Part shown: positions 34,920 through 45,014 of the stretch, one piece after another
Numbering within the stretch: position 1 is the first letter of the stretch
Layout: every line of letters starts with the position of its first letter
Source: Pedobacter steynii
Lineage (GTDB): Bacteria; Bacteroidota; Bacteroidia; Sphingobacteriales; Sphingobacteriaceae
Direction of reading: 5' to 3'
Assembly: GCF_900103665.1 (NCBI RefSeq)
Contig: NZ_FNGY01000002.1
Coordinates: 806,001 to 870,000 of the forward strand
Length of the DNA: 64,000 bases
The notes under the pieces: model-generated
Database searches by the model: none
The model's input: only the letters and a program-made list of their open reading frames with translations
What the model was told of the DNA's origin: nothing
Program-made: the position numbers and the translations under genes

Positions 34920-34953
34920 TACAATATATTGGGCCAATCCGTAATATATTGTA
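34920..34953. promoter_or_regulatory. Inverted repeat before the HTCS start codon
   Basis: TACAATATATT and AATATATTGTA are perfect 11-bp arms separated by 12 bases. The right arm ends at or just before the candidate start codons (ATG at 34953 and 34965). It may be a DNA operator or, as RNA, a hairpin hiding the translation start. Confidence 0.5.
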
Positions 34954-34964
34954 TGCTAACCTTT

Positions 34965-37900
34965 ATGAACCCTAACAAACTATTGTTTTTTTTACTGTTG
35001 TGCTGTGCTATTGGAGCGCATGCGCAAAAGCCTAACATTAGTTTTAACCACTTGACCGTAGAAAACGGACTTTCTCAAAGTAGTGTGCTCTCCATCACGC
35101 AGGACAGTATGGGCTTCATGTGGTTCGGCACAAAAGATGGCCTCAATAAATTCAATACCCAGAATTTCGAAATTTACAAATACCATAGAAAAGACAAGTC
35201 TTCTTTAACAAGCAGTCAGAACATCAATGCCCTGCTTACCGACCGCAAAGGGAATTTATGGGTGGGCACACAAAAGGGGCTCAACCTATACCTGCCAAAG
35301 AGCAATTCCTTTAAGCGCTTTCAATACCATAAAAAGCAAAAAAACAGCCTTAGTAATAATGTGATCAGGTGTATCTATGAAGACCGCCAGGGGCACATCT
35401 GGGTGGGTACAGACAGCGGATTAAACAAACTCGTTGGTCAGGACCGCTTTGAACGTTATTTTACAAAAGCAGACCTTGGGAAAGGCCCGGTTCATCACCT
35501 CATTAAAGCCATCCATCAGGACCATAATAATGTGATGTGGATCGGAACTTTGCAAGGGCTGAACAGCATGACCCTGGAAAAAGGCAAATACCGTTACCAG
35601 TCTTACGTTCATGATGCAAAACGCCCGGAAAGTTTAAGCGATAACGACATCGCTTCTATCCTGGAAGACCGGCAGCATAATTTATGGATCGGAACCCATA
35701 GCGCCGGACTGGAACTGCTGGATCCGGCAAGGACTGCTTTCCGGCATTTCAGGTCTAAAAAAGGAACTGCAAATAGCATCAGCAGCAATGTGATCCGGAA
35801 AATGATGATGGCAAAAGACGGGAAACTATGGGTGTCTACCTTAAACGGTATCAATATCATCGACCTGGAAAATCATTCCGTGAGGGTATTGAACCACCAT
35901 CCGGACGATCCTTCCAGCCTGAACCAGAATTCTATTTACGACATGATGCAGGATGCCGCCGGATCGATATGGGTGGGGACGTATTATGGAGGGGTAAATG
36001 TATACCACGAAAATTCTACGCCTTTCCGGGAGTATAAATCAAATACCGGCAAAAATGCATTGAGCAGCAATGTGGTGAGTTCTGTGCTCGAAGATAAAAA
36101 ACACAACCTCTGGGTCGGAACCGAAGCAGAAGGATTAAACTATTATGACCGCAGTTCGGGGAAGTTCAACAGCTTCAGGCATGATCCTGAAAATCCGGCT
36201 TCCCTAAGTTCCAACCTGGTTAAAGCAGTCTCGATAGACCACAATGGAAAAGTCTGGGTCGGTACTTATGAAGGCGGACTGGACCTGTTCCTTCCCGAAT
36301 CGCAAAGTTTCAAACATTATGAGCCCAATCCCGGAGACCCTTATGCACTAAATTCCAACAGGATTGTGGCCTTACTTCACGATAGCCAACAGCGCTTCTG
36401 GATCGGAACGAGGGCACAGGGGGTCTACCTTTATAACGAGAAGTCCGATAATTTTGCACCTTATACGGGGCAGGATGCCCGTCATGACCTGAAAGTGGTC
36501 CGCTGTTTCTTTGAGGATTCCAAAAAGAACATCTGGATTGCCTGCAACTCGGGAACCTATATTCTGGAACGGAATTCCAATATCCTGAGGCGCTTTAAAA
36601 CAAAAGACGACCATACCCTATTTAACGACATCAATTTTATTCAGGAAGATTCCAAAGGGACGATCTGGCTCGGTGGATATGAATCCGGATTGATGCGTTA
36701 TATTCCGGAGCTTAAAACGACACGCTTCTTTACCAAAGCCGATGGGCTTCCAAGTAATGTGGTATTGGGGATGCTGGAAGATGCAACAGGGAACTTATGG
36801 GTCAGTACAGACAACGGCCTTTCCAGGTTTGATCATAAGGTGTTTAAAACCTATACCGTAAGGGATGGCCTTCCGGGAAATGTATTTAATTATAATTCTT
36901 TCTTTAAGGATAGCAAGGGCGAGTTTTTCTTTGGGGGATTCAATGGCATGGTCAGCTTTTTTCCGGAACAGATCAAAGACAATAATATGGTGCCGAAAGC
37001 GGTCTTTACCCGCCTGAAACTTTTTAATAAGCTGGTGAGCATTAATGATGAAACGGAATTGCTTGCTGAAAATTTCAGCCTGACCAAAGCGATCACCTTT
37101 TCCCATCATCAGAACATTTTTACCGTAGATTTTGCCCTGCTCAATTATATCAAATCGGAAAAAAACAGGTATGCCTATAAGCTGGAAGGCTTTGAGAAAG
37201 ACTGGAATTATGTAAACAGTCCTTCGGCTACTTTTACCAATCTTCCCTCAGGGACGTATACCTTGCTGATCAGAGGTTCCAATAATGATGGGGTATGGAC
37301 TGCTGCACCGGCACGTTTAACGATTCATGTAAATCCGCCTTTCTGGAAAACATGGTGGGCATACCTGATTTACCTGAGCTGTTTCTCAGGCCTCCTGTTT
37401 CTGTTCTCCAGATTTTTATGGATCAGGGCGCTGCTGAGAAGGGAGCATGAATTGTATCAAATGAAACTGGATTTCTTTACCAATGTTTCCCATGAGATCA
37501 GAACCCCGTTAACGCTGATTGTTGGTCCGCTGGAGAACCTGATCAATGAAACCCAGGAATCTCCGGCATTAAACCGGAAATTGCTCAGGGTGCGGAAAAA
37601 TGCAGGAAGACTCACCAGACTGGTCAATGAGCTGATGGATTTCAGGAAAGCAGAGTCAGGAAAGCTGAGGCTGAACATTTCTCCGGGAAATATTGTGCTC
37701 TTTGCCAAAGAGATCTTTCTTTCTTTTCAATACCTGGCGCTCAAACATCAGATTTCTTACCAGTTTCTAACGACAGAAGAGCAGATCGAAGTTTATTTTG
37801 ACAATGAGCAATTGGAAAAGGTCTTGTTTAACCTTTTGTCTAATGCCTTTAAATTTACCCCGGATGGGGGAGCCATTCACTTGTCCATCCTGAAAACGAC

Positions 37901-39029
37901 AGATGGTTTCCTGAAGATCAACATTTCCGATAATGGGAAAGGGATTCCTGAAGAAAGCAGGGCCCAGCTGTTTACCAACTTTTACCAGGTAAAAGATCCC
38001 CTGTCCAGAAATAGCGGTACAGGAATCGGACTGGCACTTTCTAAAAAGATTGCCCAGCTACATTATGGAGGTTTGTTCCTGCTGGATGAAAAAGAGCTGA
38101 CGGAAGCAGGAATGTGCACCTGCTTTTGCCTGAAATTGAAGCTTGGCCAAAACCATTTTTCTAAGGAAGAGCTGGTGGAAGAGTTTCTGAACAGCGAAAA
38201 TCCGGAACATTATCAGTTTGAAGCCGATCCCGAAAATACCTGGAGCCCACAGCTCCCGGAAAGTACCGAAGAGGAAAGCCTGACCTTACTGATTGTCGAA
38301 GACAACCCCGAAGTAAGGGATTTCATTGTGCAGTCTTTAAGCCCTTATTACCAGATTCTGGTCGCCGAAAATGGCGCAATAGGGGTGGAGCTTGCCATCG
38401 CCAGAATTCCGGACCTGATTGTCAGCGATGTGATGATGCCGGTAATGGATGGCCTGGAGCTTTGCCGCACCTTAAAGACGGACGTCCGCACAAGCCATAT
38501 TCCAATTATCCTGCTGACGGCACGCTCGGGGAATATCCATGAAGTGAATGGGTTAAAAACGGGAGCAGAAGCCTATCTGACCAAACCTTTCAGCATCAAC
38601 AGCCTTCAGCTCAATATCTCCAACCTGCTGATGTTGCAGGCCAATATGAGGCGCAAGTTTAGTCAACAGATTACCTTGCAGCCTTCCAATATTTTAATAG
38701 AGTCTGCAGATGAGGAATTTCTGAACAAGGTGATGGGCATCATTGAAAAGAATTTTGCCGAACCGGAATTCAGTGTCAACAGTCTCGCTTCAGATCTGGG
38801 CATGAGTACGCCGATCCTCTATAAAAAGATCAAGGTGCTCACCGGCCTTACCGTAAACAACTTTATCAAATCCGTCCGCCTGAAAAGAGCGGCCCAGCTG
38901 CTGCGCCAGAATGTCTACACCGTATATGAAATTGCTTATATCGTGGGCTTCAATGACCCCAAATATTTCAGTAAAGAATTTGTGAAACAATTCGGGCGAA
39001 CCCCTTCTGATTATGCTTTTGAAGAATAA
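34965..39029 (+). CDS. Hybrid two-component system sensor-regulator (HTCS)
   Basis: A 1354-residue one-protein signalling system. I start at the ATG at 34965, which gives a compact signal peptide (MNPNKLLFFLLLCCAIGAHAQ); ATG 34953 and TTG 34929 are alternatives. The periplasmic sensor has 14 visible regulator-propeller repeats (for example NLWVGTEAEGLNYYD), enough for two seven-bladed propellers, then a Y_Y_Y domain and a transmembrane helix near residue 800. Next come HisKA with His843 (NVSHEIRTPL), HATPase (NLLSNAFKFTPDGG, GTGIGLALSK), a receiver with Asp1155 (IVSDVMMPVMDG) and an AraC-type HTH ending FGRTPSDYAFEE. HTCS proteins bind oligosaccharides in the periplasm and switch on adjacent PULs, here the genes from 40312 on. 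Confidence 0.95.
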   Translation: MNPNKLLFFLLLCCAIGAHAQKPNISFNHLTVENGLSQSSVLSITQDSMGFMWFGTKDGLNKFNTQNFEIYKYHRKDKSSLTSSQNINALLTDRKGNLWVGTQKGLNLYLPKSNSFKRFQYHKKQKNSLSNNVIRCIYEDRQGHIWVGTDSGLNKLVGQDRFERYFTKADLGKGPVHHLIKAIHQDHNNVMWIGTLQGLNSMTLEKGKYRYQSYVHDAKRPESLSDNDIASILEDRQHNLWIGTHSAGLELLDPARTAFRHFRSKKGTANSISSNVIRKMMMAKDGKLWVSTLNGINIIDLENHSVRVLNHHPDDPSSLNQNSIYDMMQDAAGSIWVGTYYGGVNVYHENSTPFREYKSNTGKNALSSNVVSSVLEDKKHNLWVGTEAEGLNYYDRSSGKFNSFRHDPENPASLSSNLVKAVSIDHNGKVWVGTYEGGLDLFLPESQSFKHYEPNPGDPYALNSNRIVALLHDSQQRFWIGTRAQGVYLYNEKSDNFAPYTGQDARHDLKVVRCFFEDSKKNIWIACNSGTYILERNSNILRRFKTKDDHTLFNDINFIQEDSKGTIWLGGYESGLMRYIPELKTTRFFTKADGLPSNVVLGMLEDATGNLWVSTDNGLSRFDHKVFKTYTVRDGLPGNVFNYNSFFKDSKGEFFFGGFNGMVSFFPEQIKDNNMVPKAVFTRLKLFNKLVSINDETELLAENFSLTKAITFSHHQNIFTVDFALLNYIKSEKNRYAYKLEGFEKDWNYVNSPSATFTNLPSGTYTLLIRGSNNDGVWTAAPARLTIHVNPPFWKTWWAYLIYLSCFSGLLFLFSRFLWIRALLRREHELYQMKLDFFTNVSHEIRTPLTLIVGPLENLINETQESPALNRKLLRVRKNAGRLTRLVNELMDFRKAESGKLRLNISPGNIVLFAKEIFLSFQYLALKHQISYQFLTTEEQIEVYFDNEQLEKVLFNLLSNAFKFTPDGGAIHLSILKTTDGFLKINISDNGKGIPEESRAQLFTNFYQVKDPLSRNSGTGIGLALSKKIAQLHYGGLFLLDEKELTEAGMCTCFCLKLKLGQNHFSKEELVEEFLNSENPEHYQFEADPENTWSPQLPESTEEESLTLLIVEDNPEVRDFIVQSLSPYYQILVAENGAIGVELAIARIPDLIVSDVMMPVMDGLELCRTLKTDVRTSHIPIILLTARSGNIHEVNGLKTGAEAYLTKPFSINSLQLNISNLLMLQANMRRKFSQQITLQPSNILIESADEEFLNKVMGIIEKNFAEPEFSVNSLASDLGMSTPILYKKIKVLTGLTVNNFIKSVRLKRAAQLLRQNVYTVYEIAYIVGFNDPKYFSKEFVKQFGRTPSDYAFEE

Positions 39030-39039
39030 AGGCCGTTGA

Positions 39040-39080
39040 TTTAAGAATTTCACCCCTTTTCTTTAAGATTTCACCCCCTC
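39040..39080. promoter_or_regulatory. Two tandem direct repeats, candidate AraC-type regulator site
   Basis: TTTAAGAATTTCACCCC (from 39040) and TTTAAGATTTCACCCCC (from 39062) repeat with a start-to-start distance of 22 bp, two helical turns on the same face. AraC-type HTH domains, present in both the HTCS and the next gene, bind such direct repeats. The site begins ten bases after the HTCS stop codon. Confidence 0.5.
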
Positions 39081-39246
39081 GGATATTGCGATGACACTTA
39101 CATTAGCAAAACCAATTATAAATATCTGTTAAGATTAAGCAATCTATGAACGAGTATCCGATGATCCTTCTTTCTGTGGCTTCCTGTTATAAGGACGTTT
39201 TGCAGCACGCCGATTTCCCGAGTCCTCAACTAAATAATTATTGATT

Positions 39247-40119
39247 ATGAAAGCGCAACTACTTAAAGTATCTATGGCTCCTGCTCAATCATTTAGTGTA
39301 AGACAGGATATCGAACCTTTTGTAAATAACAAATGGCATTACCACCAGGAACTGGAGCTGATCTATTTCAATGAAGGCAAAGGAACCCAGTTTATCGGCG
39401 ATAACATCCAGCCTTTTAACTCCGGAGATATTGTCCTGGTAGGGGCACACCTGCCACATTACTGGAAGTTCGACGAAATGTATTTCGATGAAGGCGGAAA
39501 GACGGCAAACCTGGATGTGAAAGTAGCCCATTTCTCTGAAGCCCTTTGGGGGGATTTCTTTTTGAACCTGCCGGAAAACAGGCTGTTGAAAGAAGTACTG
39601 GAGAAATCCAAAAGAGGGGTAAAGGTGACGGGCAAGAACAGGCAACAAGTGGCAGACCTGCTCACGAGAATGCTGAAAGCCGAAGGAACGGAAAGGATCA
39701 TTATGCTCATGCAGGCCCTGGTAGAAATCGCCAAATGCGGAGAGCTGGAAAGCCTGGCTTCTATTGGTTTTCAATACGACCTGGAACAGGTAGAGAAAGA
39801 CCGCATCAGCGATATTTATGAATATACCTATGCCAATTTCAGGAATAAGATCTGTCTGGAAGAAATTGCAGATGTCGCTAAAATAAGTCCGAATTCCTTT
39901 TGCCGCTATTTTAAATCAAGAACCCGCAAAACCTATTCGCAGTTCCTCACCGAAATTAAAGTCGGACAAGCCTGTAAGCTCCTGATCGAAGCACACCTCA
40001 ACCTAAAACAAATATGTTACAACAGCGGCTTTAATAATTTTGCCAGCTTTCATAAGTGTTTTAAGAAGATTACCGGGAAAAGCCCCCTTTGTTACCAGCG
40101 GGAATTTGTAACCGAATAA
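39247..40119 (+). CDS. AraC-family transcriptional regulator with cupin sensor domain
   Basis: A 290-residue cytosolic regulator starting at the ATG at 39247 (MKAQLLKVSM); a TTG at 39241 would add two residues. The N-terminal cupin-like domain (WHYHQELELIYFNEGKGTQFIGD) probably binds a sugar ligand. The C-terminal double HTH (about 190-285) carries DVAKISPNSFCRYFK and YNSGFNNFASFHKCFKKITG. Its place between the HTCS and SusC genes suggests a second layer of control on the same PUL, perhaps responding to a cytoplasmic monosaccharide while the HTCS senses periplasmic oligosaccharide. Confidence 0.9.
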   Translation: MKAQLLKVSMAPAQSFSVRQDIEPFVNNKWHYHQELELIYFNEGKGTQFIGDNIQPFNSGDIVLVGAHLPHYWKFDEMYFDEGGKTANLDVKVAHFSEALWGDFFLNLPENRLLKEVLEKSKRGVKVTGKNRQQVADLLTRMLKAEGTERIIMLMQALVEIAKCGELESLASIGFQYDLEQVEKDRISDIYEYTYANFRNKICLEEIADVAKISPNSFCRYFKSRTRKTYSQFLTEIKVGQACKLLIEAHLNLKQICYNSGFNNFASFHKCFKKITGKSPLCYQREFVTE

Positions 40120-40242
40120 AGAAAAACAAACGAAAATCATCCCTTATACCCAACCCATATAAAACCTAACCAAAACGAGCATGAGAACCACCATCAAAAC
40201 GAGCCTAAGGGATTACCGGCATCACCCTCCTGAGCGACTATA

Positions 40243-40259
40243 ACCCGGAAAAACCGGGT
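40243..40259 (+). promoter_or_regulatory. Short hairpin in the SusC leader
   Basis: ACCCGG-AAAAA-CCGGGT is a perfect 6-bp stem-loop 52 bases before the SusC start codon. With no T-run it is not a terminator; it may stabilise or regulate the long SusC leader. A 20-codon reading frame (40181-40243) ends at its base. Confidence 0.35.
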
Positions 40260-40311
40260 GAATCAGTCGATGATCAATTAAAATATTTACTCATTTTTTT
40301 AAAACAGAAGT

Positions 40312-43300
40312 ATGAAGGAAATTTATACTAAGAACCTCTATTTGTCTAACAAATGGAAAGTGTGCAATATCCGTCAGGTTGGCGTAATCGTCTTGCTGGC
40401 ATTGGGCATGTTATTTTCGCCCGCTGTATTTGCACAAAAAACAAACAAAGTAAAAGGGATAGTGAAGGACGATAAAGGCGTTCCGCTTCCAGGTGTAGGT
40501 GTTAAGGTAAAAGGAACGAGTATCGGAACTTCTACAAACGTAGATGGGGCATACAACTTAACCGTCCCTGCAGAAACATCGGTACTTATATTTAGCTATA
40601 TCGGTTACATTTCACAGGAAGTAACGGTAGGAGCGAAGACGAGCATCAACATCAGCCTTAAAGAAAACTTCTCCGACCTTGATGAGGTCGTGGTAACAGG
40701 TTATGGTGGGGTGGCAAAAAAGAGAGATTTGACAGGGGCAAGTTCTTCGATCAATGAAAAAACGATCCTGGAACGTCAGCCAGTCAACCTTTTCGACGCT
40801 TTACAAGGGCAGGCTGCAGGAGTTTTGATCGTGAATGATGGCGGTGGTGCACCGGGAGCAACGGGTTCTATCCAGATTCGTGGTGCCTCGACATTAAACG
40901 GCGGTAACGGACCTTTATATATAGTAGATGGGGTGATCAATCCTGATGGGGCGAACATCAACCCTACAGATATTGCCAATGTGGAGGTCTTAAAAGATGC
41001 GGCATCAGCATCCATCTATGGTTCCAGGGCAGCAAACGGGGTAATTTTGATCACGACCAAAAGAGGTCAGGATGGAAAACCTTCGATAGACCTTACCTAT
41101 AACCATGTGTTCGGACGTCTGGCACATGGGATTCCGGTGAGTAACTCTGCTGAAGTACGTGCATTCCGCGAAATTCAGGCCAGACCAAACGGAACAGATT
41201 CCCTGAATCCAAGTTTCAATGCGGATAATAACCTGCAGGAACTCCTGTTGGGAAATCTTGCTCAAAAGAAAGAGATCAAAATGGGTATCAGCGGTGGTCA
41301 GAAAGGACTAAGCTATTATACGAGTATCAATTACCTGGATGATAAATCCATCATCATTAACAGCTGGGCAAAACGCTTACAGTCGAGGATCAATATCGCT
41401 TACCAGTTCTCTCCGAAGCTTAAATATTCAAATAACATGTCCTTCAGCTGGCAAAAAGGAAATCAGATCCCGATCGGAAATACGGTTAGAGTGGTGATCG
41501 ACAGACCTGCTTATTCCCTGATTTATTATCCTGATGGCAAGCTGACGAGTTATGTGGCTTCCAAAAGAAATCCGATCGCCCAGGCATTGTTCGAAAGAGA
41601 TGAAGATGAAACCTATTCAGGACAGTTCAATAACCAACTGGATTACCAGGCGACTAAAGACCTGAAATTTACCACCTTATTCAATGCAAAGCTGGATAAT
41701 TACCAGAACCTTTATTTCGCCCCAAGAATCATCTCTGCTAACAAAGATCAGAATTCGGGAAGAAATGAAATGAAAAAGAACTTTAGCTGGGAGTATCAGG
41801 CCTTCTTAAACTATAATAAGACCATTAAAGAAAATCATAACTTCTCTGGTTTGTTGGGATTTAGTGCAGACAGAAAGAGAATGGACCGTATTCATACGGA
41901 ATATTTAAACAGTGTGAGTGAGGAAATATTTGTCACCCTGCCTGATTATGTGACCGGGCCTAAAACTTTTTCTGAAGCGACTGCAAATGCTACAGTATCG
42001 ATGTTTTCCAGATTGGGATATAATTATAAAGGAAGGTATATCTTACAGGGAACTTACCGCAGGGATGGTTCTTCCAGGTTTGGCCCTGAAAACCGCTGGG
42101 GAAATTTCCTTTCTGCTTCGGCAGCATGGCGCTTCTCTGATGAAAAATTCATGTCCTGGTCCAAATCCTTTCTGGAAGATGCAAAACTACGTTACAGTTT
42201 CGGTCAGTTAGGAAATGATCAGATTGGTGATTATGAATCACTGACCAGGATTGCCTTTAACGGAAACTACAATGGTGTGGGTGGTGCAGCACCAACTTCG
42301 ATCCTTGGAAATAAATTCATCAAATGGGAAACGACTACACAAAACAATATCGGTTTAGACCTGAGTTTCTTTAAAGGCCGTTTGGGCTTTACCGGAGATT
42401 ATTATGTGAAGAAAACTTCAAACCTGTTGTATCCAAGGGAGATTGCGAAAGAGACAGGATTTAGCAAAGTACAGGTGAACGTGGGAACGATACAGACCAA
42501 AGGTCTGGAGTTTGTAATCAATGCGACTCCATTGGTCTTGAAGAACTTTGAATGGAACATCACCGCCAATATCTCTTTCGAAAGAGGGAAAGTGTTAAAA
42601 CTTGCAGATGGCGTTCCTTTCTTCGCCGGAAACAAATGGTTTGTGGAAGAAGGTGGCAGAATGGGTAATTTTTACGGATGGAAAAACCTGGGTGTTTATG
42701 CCTGGGATGAATCCAACGCTTATGATGGCAACTGGAAAAAACTGGAGGTTGTGCTGGAAAATGGCAAACCTAAATATGTGAACGGAAAAGCAGTATATAC
42801 TTTAAACGGACAGGAATATACGGGTAATGTGCAAAGCAAACGTGCACCTGATGGTAAACTGAAAGGCGGAGATGCAGAATGGGAAGAAGTCAGACCTGAT
42901 GGGGTGATTGATGATGCAGATCGTCAGATCCTTGGCAATGCGACTCCGGATTATTACCTCGGCATCATGAACAATGTGCGTTACAAAAACTTCTCCCTGT
43001 CCTTCCTGATCAATGGTTCATTTGGAGCGGAAGTTTACAATACCTTGTTGCAGACCCAGAATAACCCTTCTAATACAGGTGCCGGATCTCCGGATATGGT
43101 CTACAATTCCTGGAGAAAACCCGGCGATCAGACCAAGTATCCTTATTACGTAGAGCGGAATAACCGTGGAAACCTGAAAACCAATCAGAATAGCCTTTAT
43201 ATCGAAGATGCCTCTTTCATCAGGTTGTCGAGTGCCCGCCTTTCATATCGCTTAGATCCGGAATGGGCAAAACGTGTTTTCCTTAAAGGTTTAACGGTCT

Positions 43301-43449
43301 ATACGTACGGAACAAATCTCCTGACCTGGACCAATTACCGTGGGTATGATCCTGAGTTTAGTACGGAAAATGTATTGACACCGGGAGATGATACCGGAAA
43401 ATACCCAAGAAGAAGAGAGTTTGGTTTTGGTGTAAACATTAATTTTTAA
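40312..43449 (+). CDS. SusC-type TonB-dependent glycan transporter of the PUL
   Basis: A 1045-residue outer-membrane protein. A long basic N-region precedes the hydrophobic signal (GVIVLLALGMLFSPAVFAQ). Then come a carboxypeptidase-regulatory-like domain (KVKGIVKDDKGVPLPGVGVKV), a plug (LQGQAAGVLIV, IQIRGASTLNGGNGPLYIVDG, VEVLKDAASASIYGSRAAN) and a barrel ending EFGFGVNINF. It imports the oligosaccharides made at the surface, driven by TonB. The SusD gene starts 4 bases after its stop. A 192-base leader region separates it from the AraC gene, so this is probably the main inducible promoter of the PUL. Confidence 0.96.
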   Translation: MKEIYTKNLYLSNKWKVCNIRQVGVIVLLALGMLFSPAVFAQKTNKVKGIVKDDKGVPLPGVGVKVKGTSIGTSTNVDGAYNLTVPAETSVLIFSYIGYISQEVTVGAKTSINISLKENFSDLDEVVVTGYGGVAKKRDLTGASSSINEKTILERQPVNLFDALQGQAAGVLIVNDGGGAPGATGSIQIRGASTLNGGNGPLYIVDGVINPDGANINPTDIANVEVLKDAASASIYGSRAANGVILITTKRGQDGKPSIDLTYNHVFGRLAHGIPVSNSAEVRAFREIQARPNGTDSLNPSFNADNNLQELLLGNLAQKKEIKMGISGGQKGLSYYTSINYLDDKSIIINSWAKRLQSRINIAYQFSPKLKYSNNMSFSWQKGNQIPIGNTVRVVIDRPAYSLIYYPDGKLTSYVASKRNPIAQALFERDEDETYSGQFNNQLDYQATKDLKFTTLFNAKLDNYQNLYFAPRIISANKDQNSGRNEMKKNFSWEYQAFLNYNKTIKENHNFSGLLGFSADRKRMDRIHTEYLNSVSEEIFVTLPDYVTGPKTFSEATANATVSMFSRLGYNYKGRYILQGTYRRDGSSRFGPENRWGNFLSASAAWRFSDEKFMSWSKSFLEDAKLRYSFGQLGNDQIGDYESLTRIAFNGNYNGVGGAAPTSILGNKFIKWETTTQNNIGLDLSFFKGRLGFTGDYYVKKTSNLLYPREIAKETGFSKVQVNVGTIQTKGLEFVINATPLVLKNFEWNITANISFERGKVLKLADGVPFFAGNKWFVEEGGRMGNFYGWKNLGVYAWDESNAYDGNWKKLEVVLENGKPKYVNGKAVYTLNGQEYTGNVQSKRAPDGKLKGGDAEWEEVRPDGVIDDADRQILGNATPDYYLGIMNNVRYKNFSLSFLINGSFGAEVYNTLLQTQNNPSNTGAGSPDMVYNSWRKPGDQTKYPYYVERNNRGNLKTNQNSLYIEDASFIRLSSARLSYRLDPEWAKRVFLKGLTVYTYGTNLLTWTNYRGYDPEFSTENVLTPGDDTGKYPRRREFGFGVNINF

Positions 43450-43453
43450 TAAG

Positions 43454-45004
43454 ATGAAGACGAGAAAGTTAATCGCGATATCTGCCTTAGCTACAGTGCT
43501 TTCGCTGGGCGGTTGTAAGAAATTTTTAACAGAGAAGCCCTTAGCTCAGGTGGCTATAGGTGATTTTTATAAAAACAGGTACGACATAGAGGCCTCTCTG
43601 GCAGGGGTTTACGCCCAGTTCCAGCAGGAAATGGTGGGCAATAGCCAGTACACCGAAAAATACCTGTATTGGGGCGAGTACCGCGCTGATAATTTTGACC
43701 GCTTCCTGGCCTATACCAAAGATTACGTAGATGAAATTGCCTTAAACGGTTTGACACCTACCAATCAGTTTTCAGACTGGTCGGGTTTGTACTCCGTAAT
43801 TGGCAGAGCAAACAGCACCATCAAATTTATGCCTCAGGCAGCGAGCCTGGACATCACGCTGACCCCTGCATTGGTAGATAGTTACCTTTCCCAGGCTTAT
43901 GCGATGCGTGCGGTGAGTTATTTTTACCTGGTTCGGGTTTGGGGAGATGCACCGATCAGACTGGAGCCATATGTGGACATCTCTGAGCAGGCAGATTTTC
44001 CAAGAGAGTCAAAGGATAAGGTCATTTCTCAGGTGATCATTCCGGATCTGGAAAAAGCCTATAGCCTGGTGGTTAAAGGATCAAAACCCATAGTGTACAA
44101 CATGGGAGAGGCTGCCATCTGCGCCACACTTGCAGATGTATATATGTGGAAGAAAGATTATCCGAATGCGATCAAATGGATCAATAACCTGTTTGCGGCA
44201 AAAGGGCCACTCGGTACAAACTATGCCGGAGTAAGTGATGTCAATCTGCAACCTTCGGCAAGCTGGAAAACATTGTTTGCCGCACCTGCAACGAGCAATG
44301 AATCCATCTGGAGCATTCACTGGGACTACCTGAAAAATGGTTGTGCCTGTATGCAGACTTCATGGACCAATAATAATAAACAGATCAGCATAGACGAGGG
44401 CATCTGGGCCACCTGGTTCCAGCCTCAAAGTCAGACCACAAGATCTACAGATATCAGACCGAGACAAACTGCGGATGTATTTGTGGCACAGCCGAAGCCA
44501 AACAGAGACCGCTTCCTGAAATGGTATCCTACGCCGGCCAACCCAACTGCTGCAGATCTGTTTCCTGCAAGTAATCAGCTCTTGCCGGTATACCTGACCA
44601 TGTATCGCCTGGGAGACATTTACCTCTTGTATGCGGAAGCATTGAATGGCAATGGCGACCTGGCAGGGGCATTAAAATACCTGAATTTTATTCGCAAGAG
44701 AGCAATGGTGCCTGAATATCTGGCCAATGACCCGCTGGTTTCCAATCAAACGGCAATGGAAAATGCCATTCTGAATGAAAGACAACTGGAGCTTTTCGGA
44801 GAGGGTAAAAGATGGTTTGACCTCGTGCGTACCAACAAAGTGAAAGAAGTGATGGACCCGGTCCTTAAAAGAAGGCAGCTTGCGGCGGGGAACCTTGAAG
44901 CTCCGGGCTTCCTGAATCCTGAAACAAAAGCCTACTGGCCGATACACAGAAATGTGTTGAACTCCAACAGAAAATTAATTCAAAACTCTGGTTATACAGA
45001 TTAA
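43454..45004 (+). CDS. SusD-type surface glycan-binding lipoprotein
   Basis: A 516-residue lipoprotein (lipobox SLGGC, then CKKFLTEKPLAQV). SusD features are QAYAMRAVSYFYLVRVWGDAP in the TPR region, ADVYMWKKDYPNAIKW, and the C-terminal NERQLELFGEGKRWFDLVRT. It forms the lid of the SusC complex and selects the polysaccharide. It is tightly linked to the SusC gene and followed after 10 bases by the Fas1-like lipoprotein gene. Confidence 0.96.
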   Translation: MKTRKLIAISALATVLSLGGCKKFLTEKPLAQVAIGDFYKNRYDIEASLAGVYAQFQQEMVGNSQYTEKYLYWGEYRADNFDRFLAYTKDYVDEIALNGLTPTNQFSDWSGLYSVIGRANSTIKFMPQAASLDITLTPALVDSYLSQAYAMRAVSYFYLVRVWGDAPIRLEPYVDISEQADFPRESKDKVISQVIIPDLEKAYSLVVKGSKPIVYNMGEAAICATLADVYMWKKDYPNAIKWINNLFAAKGPLGTNYAGVSDVNLQPSASWKTLFAAPATSNESIWSIHWDYLKNGCACMQTSWTNNNKQISIDEGIWATWFQPQSQTTRSTDIRPRQTADVFVAQPKPNRDRFLKWYPTPANPTAADLFPASNQLLPVYLTMYRLGDIYLLYAEALNGNGDLAGALKYLNFIRKRAMVPEYLANDPLVSNQTAMENAILNERQLELFGEGKRWFDLVRTNKVKEVMDPVLKRRQLAAGNLEAPGFLNPETKAYWPIHRNVLNSNRKLIQNSGYTD

Positions 45005-45014
45005 AAATAGCATT

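Noticed and set aside
34929..34964. Upstream starts for the HTCS gene (TTG 34929, ATG 34953)
   Set aside because: The signal peptide begins most naturally at 34965, and the inverted repeat occupies the upstream bases. ATG 34953 cannot be fully excluded.
40181..40243. 20-codon frame (MRTTIKTSLRDYRHHPPERL) before SusC
   Set aside because: It could be a leader peptide, but there is no RBS, codon run or pairing alternative that supports attenuation. Kept only as a remark in the SusC leader entry.
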